Source: Caldora sp. SIO3E6 (GTDB lineage: Bacteria > Cyanobacteriota > Cyanobacteriia > Cyanobacteriales > Coleofasciculaceae). From it: a DNA stretch of 10,972 nt. The notes under the pieces are model-generated. The model did not search any database. It saw only the letters and a program-made list of their open reading frames with translations, and was not told the origin of the DNA. The DNA is taken from assembly GCA_010672185.1 (NCBI GenBank), contig JAAHHL010000134.1:1-10972 (forward strand), read 5' to 3'. Positions 1 through 6,189 of the stretch are shown piece by piece; within the stretch, counting starts at the first letter, position 1, and each line of letters begins with the position of its first letter. The position numbers and the translations under genes are program-made.

Positions 1-37
1 TGGATTGGCCTGTAAAATTTCTATTTCTTGGCCTTGA

Positions 38-586
38 GTGCAGGTTAACAGCAAATTAATTAAATTGAGTGCTGTCGTGTTACTATTTTGTGCCAAGCTT
101 TGGCTACAATTTGGTTCCGTCACTCTCCTAAGTGTCAGATTTACCACTCAAGCCATACTTTTAGGGTTAGGTCTGGCAGTGATAATTACTAGTGCTAGTA
201 GCTTAGTCTATCGCCTTTGGCCTGCTTACCGCCAAAGTGCTGACTTTTATTTGGAGTTAGTCCTCAAACCTTTAATCTTACCAGACCTAATTTGGCTGGG
301 GTTATTGCCTGGAATGAGTGAAGAATTATTATTTCGGGGTGTAATGTTACCAGCAATTGGTTTGAATGCGGTTGGTGTGGTTGCCACTAGCCTGCTATTT
401 GGCATTTTGCACTTGAGCGGTTCACAACAATGGCCTTACGTGATTTGGGCTTCTGTCGTAGGCTTACTGCTAGGGTTTAGTGCTGTCGCAACTGACAATT
501 TGTTAGTACCAATTGTCGCTCATGTTATTACCAATTTGCTTTCGAGTTATTTGTGGAAAAGGGGAAATAAGGAAGTTGAAGCGTGA
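38..586 (+). CDS. CPBP-family (CAAX/Abi-type) intramembrane protease
   Basis: This is a hydrophobic 182-residue protein with the three CPBP motifs in order: SEELLFRG (E95, E96, R100), FGILH (H125) and HVITN (H162, N166). In this family the glutamates and histidines form the intramembrane metal/proteolytic site. Several membrane segments are visible, at about residues 10-30, 36-56, 84-92, 112-126, 135-150 and 156-170. Cyanobacteria carry many paralogues whose substrates are mostly unknown, so no substrate is proposed. The start is uncertain. The only in-frame start-type codon near the front is GTG at 38, directly after an in-frame TGA at 35-37, and no Shine-Dalgarno sequence precedes it. Related proteins often have a slightly longer N-terminus, so a small upstream lesion or a start in another frame cannot be excluded. 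The C-terminus (WKRGNKEVEA) is charged and probably cytoplasmic. Confidence 0.85.
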   Translation: MQVNSKLIKLSAVVLLFCAKLWLQFGSVTLLSVRFTTQAILLGLGLAVIITSASSLVYRLWPAYRQSADFYLELVLKPLILPDLIWLGLLPGMSEELLFRGVMLPAIGLNAVGVVATSLLFGILHLSGSQQWPYVIWASVVGLLLGFSAVATDNLLVPIVAHVITNLLSSYLWKRGNKEVEA

Positions 587-713
587 GGAAGTTTTCCCAT
601 ACTCACTAAGAAATTAAGCACTTTCCCATTAGCGAAACATCTGCTCTAGACTCATCATCATCGACTATTTCAACTATCTTACCCTTTCTAAATCAACACC
701 AAGACAACTCCAG

Positions 714-896
714 ATGATACTGCCAGATGAGCACGCCCAAATAACACCCAGCACTAAGGAAGAAACTCCCCGATGCCCTCACTGCGATGGCGAATTGAAT
801 GACTTGAAGTTTAAGGAGTTTTCTGGTAAGGGACGCAGTGTATACTTACTGTTTTGTCCTCACTGTCGGAAGGTTTTAAAAATATTTGACGCTTAA
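714..896 (+). CDS. small zinc-ribbon protein, two CxxC knuckles
   Basis: This 60-residue soluble protein has two cysteine pairs, CPHC (C21, C24) and CPHC (C48, C51), separated by 23 residues. That spacing is classic for a zinc ribbon, with the four cysteines binding one zinc ion. The first 20 residues are polar and probably disordered; the ribbon fills the rest. Nothing else points to a substrate or partner. Such mini-ribbons may bind nucleic acid or protein, but that is inference. The ATG at 714 is the first usable start: the frame upstream is open but offers no ATG, GTG or TTG nearby. The ribosome binding site is weak. The gene converges on the minus-strand immunity-like gene, with only 7 bases between the two stops and no visible terminator. 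Confidence 0.7.
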   Translation: MILPDEHAQITPSTKEETPRCPHCDGELNDLKFKEFSGKGRSVYLLFCPHCRKVLKIFDA

Positions 897-903
897 GCTC
901 ATC

Positions 904-1254
904 CTACAATCTGGACATAACAGGGTTATCTATGGCAGATTTTGTTTGACTGGTGTCCTGATTCTGGAATTTTTCCCACAAATCAAACAGCCGCTCCAAA
1001 GCATCTCTTTCATCAACAGAATGAAAGAGGAGGAGACTTGCCCAGGATTGAGTTGTTTGAATTTGATATCTTGACCTCACCCAAGACAAAAACTTTTCAA
1101 AGGCTTGATCTTGCTCGTTTTTGGGTAAACCAAGTTGATTTCTCGCCAGATCATATCCGTAATAAAATGACTGAAAATCAAAGATTGAGTACCGACTTAA
1201 ATAGAGAGTCGGTCTTTTTTTGATTTCTGGTAAGAGTTCAGAAAAGCTTCCCAT
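904..1254 (-). CDS. probable immunity protein for the adjacent papain-fold toxin
   Basis: This small acidic/aromatic protein has 116 residues from the chosen start. It opens with MGSFSELLPEIKKRPTLYL, which resembles small polymorphic-toxin immunity proteins of the type (E)LLxxIKKRPxxYLG...SFxxGY. I recognise the style, not an exact family. It lies directly downstream of the papain-fold toxin on the same strand, the usual place for a cognate immunity gene. Start choice: a TTG at 1287 would overlap the toxin stop by 8 bases, but the ATG at 1254 has a good Shine-Dalgarno (AGAGGAAG on the minus strand, plus-strand 1261-1268) six bases upstream, so 1254 is preferred. No signal peptide or membrane segment is seen, so the product is cytoplasmic. 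The function is inferred from context. Confidence 0.6.
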   Translation of the reverse strand: MGSFSELLPEIKKRPTLYLSRYSIFDFQSFYYGYDLARNQLGLPKNEQDQAFEKFLSWVRSRYQIQTTQSWASLLLFHSVDERDALERLFDLWEKFQNQDTSQTKSAIDNPVMSRL

Positions 1255-1260
1255 GCGATA

Positions 1261-1268
1261 CTTCCTCT
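1261..1268 (-). promoter_or_regulatory. Shine-Dalgarno setting the immunity-gene start
   Basis: The minus-strand sequence AGAGGAAG lies six bases before the ATG at 1254. It decides against the longer reading frame beginning with TTG at 1287, and leaves a 25-base gap after the toxin stop codon. Confidence 0.6.
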
Positions 1269-1279
1269 GGTGTTCTATG

Positions 1280-1708
1280 TTACTCAAACTGCTCTACAAG
1301 TACGAAATTAAGTCGATTGCCAGGGATGACAACTAAATCTTGGAACCATTGTTCTATGGGTTTTCCTTCAGGATACAAGTTATCAAACACCCTTTCCACT
1401 CCTTCTATTTCAATCACAATGCCTTCATGGAAACCATTCGTCGCAATTTGTTGATTTTTTCCATCATCGTAAATAATTCCCTGTAATCCATAAGGTGACA
1501 ACGTTTCAACTCGAATATGTTTGCCTTTAAGCTTTTTACTCTTCAAGTAGGTCTTAATCTCTGTAGCACATTTAACTTCTCTTAACCGAACTGTATTGGG
1601 GCGCGATCGCATAGCCAAATATTGTATTGATTTCTTAACATTTGCTATTTTTTCAGGAAAAACAGTATAATTAGATACAGAAAAGATTTGTTGTAGTCTA
1701 AAACACAT
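1280..1708 (-). CDS. stand-alone papain-fold toxin (Tox-PL-2-like)
   Basis: The core matches the papain fold toxin 2 type seen in cyanobacteria. It has a nucleophile region with KCATEIKTYL, then GKHIRVET, then STNGxHEG-like IATNGFHEGI, then a VFDN...PEG...W motif. Numbered from a TTG at 1744, the presumed catalytic residues are C59, H106 and D121; from the start used here (ATG at 1708) they are C47, H94 and D109. Family members are thought to act as cysteine proteases or deamidases on host targets, and the target here is unknown. There is no secretion or delivery domain, so this is a free-standing effector or an orphan cassette. The start is uncertain: TTG 1744, ATG 1708 and ATG 1612 are all possible and none has a Shine-Dalgarno. 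ATG 1612 would leave the plus-strand promoter at 1642-1671 in non-coding DNA. The immunity-like gene follows directly. Confidence 0.7.
   Translation of the reverse strand: MCFRLQQIFSVSNYTVFPEKIANVKKSIQYLAMRSRPNTVRLREVKCATEIKTYLKSKKLKGKHIRVETLSPYGLQGIIYDDGKNQQIATNGFHEGIVIEIEGVERVFDNLYPEGKPIEQWFQDLVVIPGNRLNFVLVEQFE
1642..1671 (+). promoter_or_regulatory. sigma70-type promoter for the 57-codon DUF4278 gene
   Basis: A perfect -10 box TATAAT lies at 1666-1671. A TTGCTA (four of six matches to TTGACA) lies at 1642-1647, giving an 18-base spacer. Transcription would begin near 1678, leaving a leader of about 47 bases before the ATG at 1725. The promoter overlaps the proposed N-terminal codons of the divergent toxin gene. 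Confidence 0.5.
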
Positions 1709-1724
1709 CGGAGAAGCAACAGAG

Positions 1725-1898
1725 ATGAAATATCGGGGTATCAACTATGAAGAGCAACCATCAATGCTAGAAGTAAGTGAAGGCCAGATTGGTGGTAAGT
1801 ACCGGGGTCAAACTTGGAGGATTCACCGTGCTAAACAAAATTTGAGGCATCCAGCATCCCGAGAACTAACTTATCGCGGTATTAGCTACAGAGTTTAG
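1725..1898 (+). CDS. 57-residue DUF4278 protein
   Basis: This short gene is easily missed because of its size. It encodes MKYRGINYEE at the start, IGGKYRGQTWRIHR in the middle and LTYRGISYRV at the end. These are three beats of the YRGxxY pattern that defines DUF4278, and they match the start and middle of the next gene (MKLTYRGIQY, IGGTYRGAAWKFHY, LTWRGIPY). DUF4278 proteins are small and cyanobacterial, and their biochemical role is unknown to me. A GGAG at 1710-1713 lies 11 bases before the ATG, and a TATAAT promoter sits upstream. The homology to the neighbour is strong evidence that the frame is real. A 14-bp inverted repeat follows the stop codon. Confidence 0.8.
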   Translation: MKYRGINYEEQPSMLEVSEGQIGGKYRGQTWRIHRAKQNLRHPASRELTYRGISYRV

Positions 1899-1909
1899 TT
1901 GACAATTGA

Positions 1910-1953
1910 GAATTGTTAAATTGTTCTAAAGAAAGTAGTCAATTTAACAATTC
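1910..1953. repeat. 14-bp perfect inverted repeat after the small DUF4278 gene
   Basis: GAATTGTTAAATTG (1910-1923) and CAATTTAACAATTC (1940-1953) are exact reverse complements with a 16-base loop. The repeat sits 11 bases after the stop at 1898, where a terminator would be expected. It is AT-rich and has no T tract after it, so it could equally be an mRNA-stabilising hairpin or a regulator site for the gene at 2028. Confidence 0.6.
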
Positions 1954-2027
1954 ATTATTAGTTAACCAACCAACCGCAACTTGACTTAAAATTACTTTCA
2001 AAAAGCCTAATTCGGAGGGATAAAATC

Positions 2028-2438
2028 ATGAAACTTACTTACCGAGGTATCCAATACCAACCAGAGCCAGCAACATTAGAAATAAGAGAAGGTGAAATTG
2101 GTGGTACTTACCGAGGTGCAGCTTGGAAATTCCACTATCTCAGACATATTCCAGAGCCTCCACCAGTACATAATCTGACATGGCGTGGTATTCCTTACTG
2201 CACTGGTAAAGCCGGAGTTGTCCAGCCCAGTACAGTCCCTCAGCCCATTGGTGCTACCCTTAATCAAAGCTGGGTATTCCGTAAGGAGCGTCAAAAAGTC
2301 TTGGATGAGGCCATGAAAGCCCACTTGTCTAGTATCCGCCGTAGTCTGGAACACCGGATGCAAGTAGCTAAAGCCAAGGGGGACGAAAAGTTGGTAAAAT
2401 TGCTTGAAGCAGAATCGGAGCAAATGGTAACTATTTGA
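2028..2438 (+). CDS. DUF4278 domain protein with C-terminal helical extension
   Basis: The protein has 136 residues. Residues 1-58 carry the DUF4278 pattern (LTYRGIQY at 3-10, GGTYRGAAWKFHY at 25-37, LTWRGIPY at 50-57) and align with the 57-residue neighbour. A proline-rich linker (about 60-80) leads to a charged helical tail (about 84-130, rich in K, R, E and L) that could form a coiled coil. No signal peptide or membrane segment is seen, so it is probably cytoplasmic. The function is unknown. The start is well supported by GGAGGG at 2014-2019, eight bases before the ATG. The two DUF4278 genes look like a tandem duplication in which this copy kept or gained a tail. Confidence 0.85.
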   Translation: MKLTYRGIQYQPEPATLEIREGEIGGTYRGAAWKFHYLRHIPEPPPVHNLTWRGIPYCTGKAGVVQPSTVPQPIGATLNQSWVFRKERQKVLDEAMKAHLSSIRRSLEHRMQVAKAKGDEKLVKLLEAESEQMVTI

Positions 2439-2530
2439 ACAAATTTTCTTGACGCAGTGGTTATGGTCAAGGAATGGTGAACTTCAGCAACAGTGATAAG
2501 ATTTGAATGTTCGCTGTTAGGAGTATCAGG

Positions 2531-2578
2531 ATGACTGATAACTTAACGACCAACTATGCTCACAACCACTACACCTAA
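2531..2578 (+). other. possible 15-codon leader ORF overlapping the kinase start
   Basis: An ATG at 2531 has AGGAG (2519-2523) at ideal spacing. It opens a 15-codon frame ending with TAA at 2576-2578, which overlaps the first codons of the kinase gene in another frame. The kinase start itself has no Shine-Dalgarno, so translational coupling is conceivable. The alternative is chance. Confidence 0.3.
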
Positions 2579-4235
2579 ACCCTTACGTTGGCAAAGAGTT
2601 CAATATTCACCTCTGGCTCGCCAAATCGACATTTTCGGTTCGGCAGCTAAATTGGTGTTGGATTTGTGGTGGGATAAATTAACTGGGAACAATTCCTCCA
2701 AGCAGAGAAATCGTCGGGCGCGGTGGTTAGTGAACAGCTTGCTAGATCTAGGTCCCACTTTTATCAAGTTGGGGCAGTCACTATCTACCCGTGCTGATTT
2801 GCTGCCTTTGGAATATGTACAAGCCTTGGCAGAGTTGCAAGATCAGATTCCAGGGTGTAGTGAGCAAGAAGCGATCGCTCTTATTGAAGCAGAAATCGGC
2901 GGTTCTATATATAGTTGGTATCGAGATTTTGAGGGTTCTCCCCTAGCATCTGCTAGTTTAGGGCAGGTACACAAGGCTCGGCTCCATACGGGAGAAGAGG
3001 TTGTCGTTAAAGTGCAGCGCCCAGGATTGGAAGGGCTATTCAACTTAGATTTTGAGGTGCTCCACCGACTGATGCGTTGGGCAAAACGATTGCTTCCCAG
3101 CATCAGAAAATATAATTTGGAAGCAATTTACCAACAGTTTTTTGAGCTACTATATCAAGAAATTGACTATATCCATGAGGGCAAAAATGCCGATCGTTTT
3201 CGCCAAAACTTTAGTGGCTATTCTCAGGTAGTTGTTCCCACTGTCTATTGGCAATATACTACCAAAAAAATATTAACCTTAGAATACGCTCCAGGTATCA
3301 AAATCGATGACCGTCAAACCTTGGAAGCTGCTGGGTTAAATGTCAAGAATATTATCCAACTTGGTATTTGCTCTTACCTGAAACAGTTATTACAAGACGG
3401 ATTTTTCCAGTCTGACCCCCATCCCGGTAATATGGCAGTTAGCCGCGAAGGGAAATTAATCTTTTATGATTTCGGCACTATGGCAGAGGTGAAGTCAATT
3501 GCCAAAGAGCAGATGATTAAGACTTTTTTTGCGGTTCGGAGGAAGGATACTGATGAAGTTATTAATACTCTAATTTATATGGGTTTAATTGAACCTGTAA
3601 CAGATATGAGGCCAGTGAGACGGTTAATAGCCTTTATTTTAGAGCAATTTCGAGACAAGCCGATCGATGTTAAGGCTTTTGAACAAATGAGTAGCGAAAT
3701 TTACGAACTGTTTAAGCAGCAACCTTTTCGCTTACCAGCACAGATGACATTTATCTTGAAGTCCTTAACCACTCTTGATGGTATCGCGAGGACATTAGAC
3801 CCCCAATATAACCTTTTAGCTGCTAGCGAGCCTTTTGTGAAAAGTCTGACGGTTTCTCTGGCACGAGGTAATGTCGTGGGAGAATTAGCAAGGCAAGTCA
3901 GGGATTTTGTCAAGTATAAATGGCAGCAACCTAGTCCTACTGAGAAGTTAATTCGACGCTTAGAAGAGCGAATTGAGCAAGGGGAGTTACAATTACGGGT
4001 GCGCTCTTTGGAGAGTGAGCTTGCACTCCAACGTATTAACTTAGGGATTAAAAGTCTAATTTATGCTTGTTTAACGGGATTTACTTGGCTCTCTGCTACA
4101 GTACTACTGTTAAGTCCTTATAGTAGTTGGGCAGTTGCTGCTTTCGGTTTATCAGGACTTTGGGTGTTATTGTTGCTGCGCTCTTTGATTGATTTAGCTG
4201 TTAAGGAAAAATTAGACAAGCTGGTTGGTAAATAG
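2556..4235 (+). CDS. ABC1/AarF/UbiB-family atypical kinase-like protein
   Basis: The 559 residues are full length for the cyanobacterial branch. The signature motifs are present in order: the KxGQ motif (KLGQ, 71-74), the Ala-rich nucleotide loop (ASASLGQVH, 131-139), the strand lysine in VVVKVQRPG (K152), QEIDYxxEGKNADRF (about 201-215), the catalytic-type DPHPGN (287-292) and DFG (305-307). Two hydrophobic helices near residues 502-548 should anchor the C-terminus in a membrane. Family members (UbiB/Coq8 and plastid ABC1K proteins) support prenylquinone biosynthesis or lipid homeostasis through ATP binding or ATPase activity. In a cyanobacterium the likely setting is plastoquinone or tocopherol metabolism at the thylakoid or plasma membrane, which is inference. 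The ATG at 2556 fits homologues that begin M-L-T-x-T-T-P...LRWQR, although it lacks a Shine-Dalgarno. A HIP1 octamer lies inside the gene at 2871. Confidence 0.95.
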   Translation: MLTTTTPKPLRWQRVQYSPLARQIDIFGSAAKLVLDLWWDKLTGNNSSKQRNRRARWLVNSLLDLGPTFIKLGQSLSTRADLLPLEYVQALAELQDQIPGCSEQEAIALIEAEIGGSIYSWYRDFEGSPLASASLGQVHKARLHTGEEVVVKVQRPGLEGLFNLDFEVLHRLMRWAKRLLPSIRKYNLEAIYQQFFELLYQEIDYIHEGKNADRFRQNFSGYSQVVVPTVYWQYTTKKILTLEYAPGIKIDDRQTLEAAGLNVKNIIQLGICSYLKQLLQDGFFQSDPHPGNMAVSREGKLIFYDFGTMAEVKSIAKEQMIKTFFAVRRKDTDEVINTLIYMGLIEPVTDMRPVRRLIAFILEQFRDKPIDVKAFEQMSSEIYELFKQQPFRLPAQMTFILKSLTTLDGIARTLDPQYNLLAASEPFVKSLTVSLARGNVVGELARQVRDFVKYKWQQPSPTEKLIRRLEERIEQGELQLRVRSLESELALQRINLGIKSLIYACLTGFTWLSATVLLLSPYSSWAVAAFGLSGLWVLLLLRSLIDLAVKEKLDKLVGK

Positions 4236-4242
4236 CATAATG

Positions 4243-4294
4243 AACCACAAAGGCACATTCGACCTAGGAGTTCCCGAAGGGTAGGACACGAAGG
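4243..4294. repeat. aaccacaaaggcaca...acacgaagg repeat carrying a short inserted element
   Basis: The frequent cyanobacterial intergenic string AACCACAAAGGCACA (4243-4257) continues as ACACGAAGG at 4286-4294. About 28 bases containing GGAGTTCCCGAAGGGTAGG (4258-4285) interrupt it. The interrupter has the size and style of the small dispersed repeats (SDRs) reported in Nostoc genomes. The outer string resembles, in the opposite orientation, the GTGTCCTCTGTGCCTCTGTGG string near 9945. Confidence 0.45.
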
Positions 4295-4385
4295 AATTGT
4301 AGATAAGTTAGGGGTGAACGAAATTTTGGGTGGGATTTCTTGAGCTTTGTGTCCAAAAATTATAAGTTATCTCTTCTCCCTCAGC

Positions 4386-4438
4386 TTCCGAACTTCGTTC
4401 CGCTGCGCTAACAGCTCCCTCAGCTCCCTCAGCTCCCC
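4386..4438. repeat. 9-bp tandem repeat (CAGCTCCCT)3 with adjacent inserted element
   Basis: CAGCTCCCT occurs three times head to tail at 4412-4438, the last copy ending in C. A further diverged copy just upstream (about 4374-4385) is separated from the run by 26 bases of a small dispersed element (CCGAACTTCGTTCCGCTGCG inside 4386-4411). This is a short tandem repeat block of the kind common between cyanobacterial genes. It lies between the convergent kinase and acetyltransferase genes, and I see no terminator. Confidence 0.5.
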
Positions 4439-4452
4439 ACCCTTTTTTTCGC

Positions 4453-4953
4453 TCACCCTCGGTTGCCCATAAACCTAGTGAGAGAATCTCCAGTAACACG
4501 GCAGATTCGCCAGTCTGGAAGAATTGAGGCACCAAGATTGCGATAGAATGCGATCGCGGGTTCATTCCAATCTAAAACACTCCATTCGAGTCGTCCACAA
4601 TTGCGCTCAACTGCTAACTCTGCAACGGAAGTAATCAAAGCTTTACCAATGCCCCTGCCCCGAAATTCTGGTAGTACAAACAAATCTTCTAGATAAATCC
4701 CAGGCTGAGTCAAAAAGGTGGAATAGTTAGAGAAAAACAAAGCAAAACCTACTACCTGCTTTTGACACTCGGCAACTATTGCTTCGGCATAGGGGTGAGT
4801 TCCAAACAAATGTTCTTTGAGGGTTTGTGCATCACCGGTGACAGCATGAGAGAGTTGTTCATACTCAGCCAAAGCTTGAATCAGCTCAAATATCATCGGC
4901 ACATCATCCGGGGTAGCTGAACGGATCTTAAATTCCGAGGACTTTTCTGGCAT
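4453..4953 (-). CDS. GNAT N-acetyltransferase, diamine (SSAT-like) type
   Basis: This is a single GNAT domain of 166 residues. The acetyl-CoA pyrophosphate-binding loop RGRGIG is at 98-103, preceded by the strand GIYLEDLFVLPEFRG (85-99). The later block CGRLEWSVLDWNEPAIAFY (119-137) ends in FYxxLGA. The YSTF...GIYLEDLFV and WSVLDWN signatures are characteristic of the spermidine/spermine (diamine) acetyltransferase branch, which transfers acetyl from acetyl-CoA to small amines. The true substrate could equally be another amine or amino acid such as thialysine. It is cytoplasmic. The ATG at 4953 is directly followed by the expected N-terminal strand (FKIRSATPDD). There is no strong Shine-Dalgarno. 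The gene converges on the kinase gene, and a 10-bp inverted repeat lies upstream. Confidence 0.9.
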   Translation of the reverse strand: MPEKSSEFKIRSATPDDVPMIFELIQALAEYEQLSHAVTGDAQTLKEHLFGTHPYAEAIVAECQKQVVGFALFFSNYSTFLTQPGIYLEDLFVLPEFRGRGIGKALITSVAELAVERNCGRLEWSVLDWNEPAIAFYRNLGASILPDWRICRVTGDSLTRFMGNRG

Positions 4954-4974
4954 TGGATCTAATCAGGAATTAAA

Positions 4975-5030
4975 GTGGGCATTGCATTAGAATCATATCG
5001 CAACTGTTTGAGATTGTTGACAATGCCCAC
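4975..5030. repeat. 10-bp inverted repeat with 36-base loop
   Basis: GTGGGCATTG (4975-4984) and CAATGCCCAC (5021-5030) are exact reverse complements. The element lies between the acetyltransferase start and the truncated frame at 5038. It could be a small palindromic repeat or a terminator for the minus-strand remnant, though it has no T tract. Confidence 0.45.
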
Positions 5031-5037
5031 CCTACAG

Positions 5038-5178
5038 CTACTGTCTTTTGAATCGTTGGAGCAATTCATCACGAGATAAGTTAGACAATTCGAGAAGCAA
5101 TTGACTGCGTTCTGTTAAAGGAAGCTGCATAATCAGAGTAATAATGTCAGATAATTCTTGATCAAGGGTAGAGAACTT
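5038..5178 (-). pseudogene. truncated small gene, 3' remnant cut by the repeat array
   Basis: The minus strand is open for 46 codons before a TAG at 5038-5040. The product is leucine- and glutamate-rich and helical, with segments LDQELSDIITLIMQLPLTER and ELSNLSRDELLQRF. The frame is closed upstream by TAA at 5179-5181, exactly where the first copy of the long repeat begins (5181). This looks like the surviving C-terminus of a small protein whose front was replaced by the repeat. An internal ATG could start a 30-residue peptide, but there is no support for its expression. I do not recognise the family. Confidence 0.4.
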
Positions 5179-5180
5179 TT

Positions 5181-5493
5181 ATGGGGTGTATTGTTTATCC
5201 CCCTAAATCCCCCTTGGAAAGGGGGACTTTGAGCTGCTGTACTTTTCTCAATAGGTTGGTTGTTTTTGCTGTGATTTTTTGTTAGGATTACGGACAATGG
5301 AGAAGTTGCGCACATATAGAGTATCGTAGGGGCGGGTTTAGGGATAACCTAACCTATTTGACCCGAATATTAGAATCAAAACCCGCCCAATATGTTGCCG
5401 ATTAGTACAACCAATTCCCCAAATTCCCAGTTTTTGATTCCCAGGTTATCGTTAGGGCGGGTTTTGTCTTAAAGTTGTCGCCAAATGCGATAA
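5181..5493. repeat. long repeat unit 1, left part
   Basis: This piece matches units 2 and 3 from ATGGGGTGTATTG through the piece ending ATGCGATAA. Inside are a C5/G5 hairpin (5208-5226), the MITE-like element A with ends GGGCGGGTTT (5330-5339) and AAACCCGCCC (5379-5388), and the left 46-bp flank of the VapBC insertion (5448-5493). The distance from unit start to element A is 145 bases, the same as in units 2 and 3. There is no credible coding sequence. Confidence 0.8.
5448..5493. repeat. 46-bp direct repeat flanking vapBC, left copy
   Basis: It begins ATCGTTAGGGCGGG and ends AAATGCGATAA. It pairs with 6190-6235 at about 39 of 46 positions. The same segment occurs once in each of units 2 and 3 of the array. 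Confidence 0.7.
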
Positions 5494-5543
5494 GGATGAC
5501 TCTAAACCAACCCCTACAGATTTACAGAATTACATTCCAATTC

Positions 5544-5933
5544 TTACCAAGATGTGGTTTGTAAATTTTCAACCTCCTGAAAATGAGCATCCCGTGTCAC
5601 CAAAACTAACTGATGCTGTAATGCAAGAGCAGCAATCCAAATATCGTTTTCAGGTAAAGGACGACCCTTGATCCTTAACTGGTTTTTGACCTCGCCATAT
5701 TGTCGAGCAGTTTCCGCATCACACCCAAGTACTGTGCTATTAGCAACCAACTCATCAACTCTTGCTAGATTTGCTTGCTTGCGCCCTGATTTTCTGGCAC
5801 CGTAACACAACTCACCAATAACGATACTGGGAAGAAAAACTTCTTCGGCTTGGACAAGGTTGTTTTTAACTACTGCTTCGTCCGCAAATAGAGCAATGAC
5901 GATATTAGTATCCAGCAAATACCTACCATTCAT
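5544..5933 (-). CDS. vapC: VapC-type PIN-domain ribonuclease toxin
   Basis: This 129-residue PIN domain has all the acidic active-site residues: D8 in LLDTN, E41 in IGELCYGA, D97 in PENDIWIAA and D115 in VTRDAHF. These coordinate the metal for RNA cleavage, and VapC toxins typically cut tRNA or rRNA. The GELxYGA and ENDxWIAA blocks place it in the FitB/VapC branch. It is cytoplasmic. Its ATG overlaps the end of the antitoxin gene by 11 bases (ATGAATGGTAG), so the two should be co-translated. The toxin looks intact. The operon sits inside a long non-coding repeat unit, which suggests it arrived or was moved with the repeats. Autoregulation by the VapBC complex is usual for the family but cannot be shown here. 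Confidence 0.93.
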   Translation of the reverse strand: MNGRYLLDTNIVIALFADEAVVKNNLVQAEEVFLPSIVIGELCYGARKSGRKQANLARVDELVANSTVLGCDAETARQYGEVKNQLRIKGRPLPENDIWIAALALQHQLVLVTRDAHFQEVENLQTTSW

Positions 5934-6150
5934 TAATATCTACCTGTTCACAACCTTGCTTGATTTCCTCACGCATTAATTGGAGGTCATCGGGAGGAAT
6001 AGAACCGGCAAAACTCAGTAACTCTTTGCCTGGAGTACCTTGAACTTCATCTGTAACCAATGTCCGAGTAAATTCTAGCACCTGCGATTGCAAATGCTGT
6101 GGCATGATTTTCAGTTGTTCAATTACCTGGTCAATAATAGAAGTATTCAT
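5923..6150 (-). CDS. vapB: VapB-type antitoxin for the PIN toxin
   Basis: The 75-residue protein is encoded just upstream of, and overlapping, the PIN toxin. The N-terminal half is helical (VIEQLKIMPQHLQSQVLEF), a pattern seen in DUF2281-like cyanobacterial antitoxins. The C-terminal half (ELLSFAGSIPPDDLQLMREE to INEW) is the part expected to wrap the toxin and block its active site. No clear ribbon-helix-helix or AbrB DNA-binding motif is visible, so the exact antitoxin class is open. The ATG at 6150 follows a weak AAGGG. A -10-like GATAAT lies on the minus strand (6166-6171). The matching -35 region would fall at the edge of the right 46-bp repeat, so the repeat may shape the promoter. Confidence 0.85.
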   Translation of the reverse strand: MNTSIIDQVIEQLKIMPQHLQSQVLEFTRTLVTDEVQGTPGKELLSFAGSIPPDDLQLMREEIKQGCEQVDINEW

Positions 6151-6165
6151 TTTGCCCTTTTTGCT

Positions 6166-6171
6166 ATTATC
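6166..6171 (-). promoter_or_regulatory. possible -10 box for vapBC
   Basis: GATAAT on the minus strand (five of six matches to TATAAT) lies 15 bases before the antitoxin ATG. No good -35 box is found at 16-18 bases; the best is a three-of-six match reaching into the repeat at about 6190. The short leader makes this only a candidate. Confidence 0.25.
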
Positions 6172-6189
6172 CTAGTCTACTTCAAGACT

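Noticed and set aside
886..1223. Plus-strand open frames opposite the immunity-like gene
   Set aside because: They are shadows of the minus-strand gene, which has a strong ribosome binding site and family-like sequence.
1981..2011. TTGACT...CCTAAT promoter for the 136-residue DUF4278 gene
   Set aside because: The 19-base spacing is poor and the start point would fall inside the ribosome binding site.
2448..2471. CTTGAC/GTCAAG hairpin as a terminator after the DUF4278 gene
   Set aside because: The stem is only 6 bp and no T tract follows.
5133..5315. 60-codon minus-strand open frame
   Set aside because: It crosses the edge of the repeat unit and encodes the C5/G5 hairpin (SPPFQGGFRG), a typical repeat artefact.
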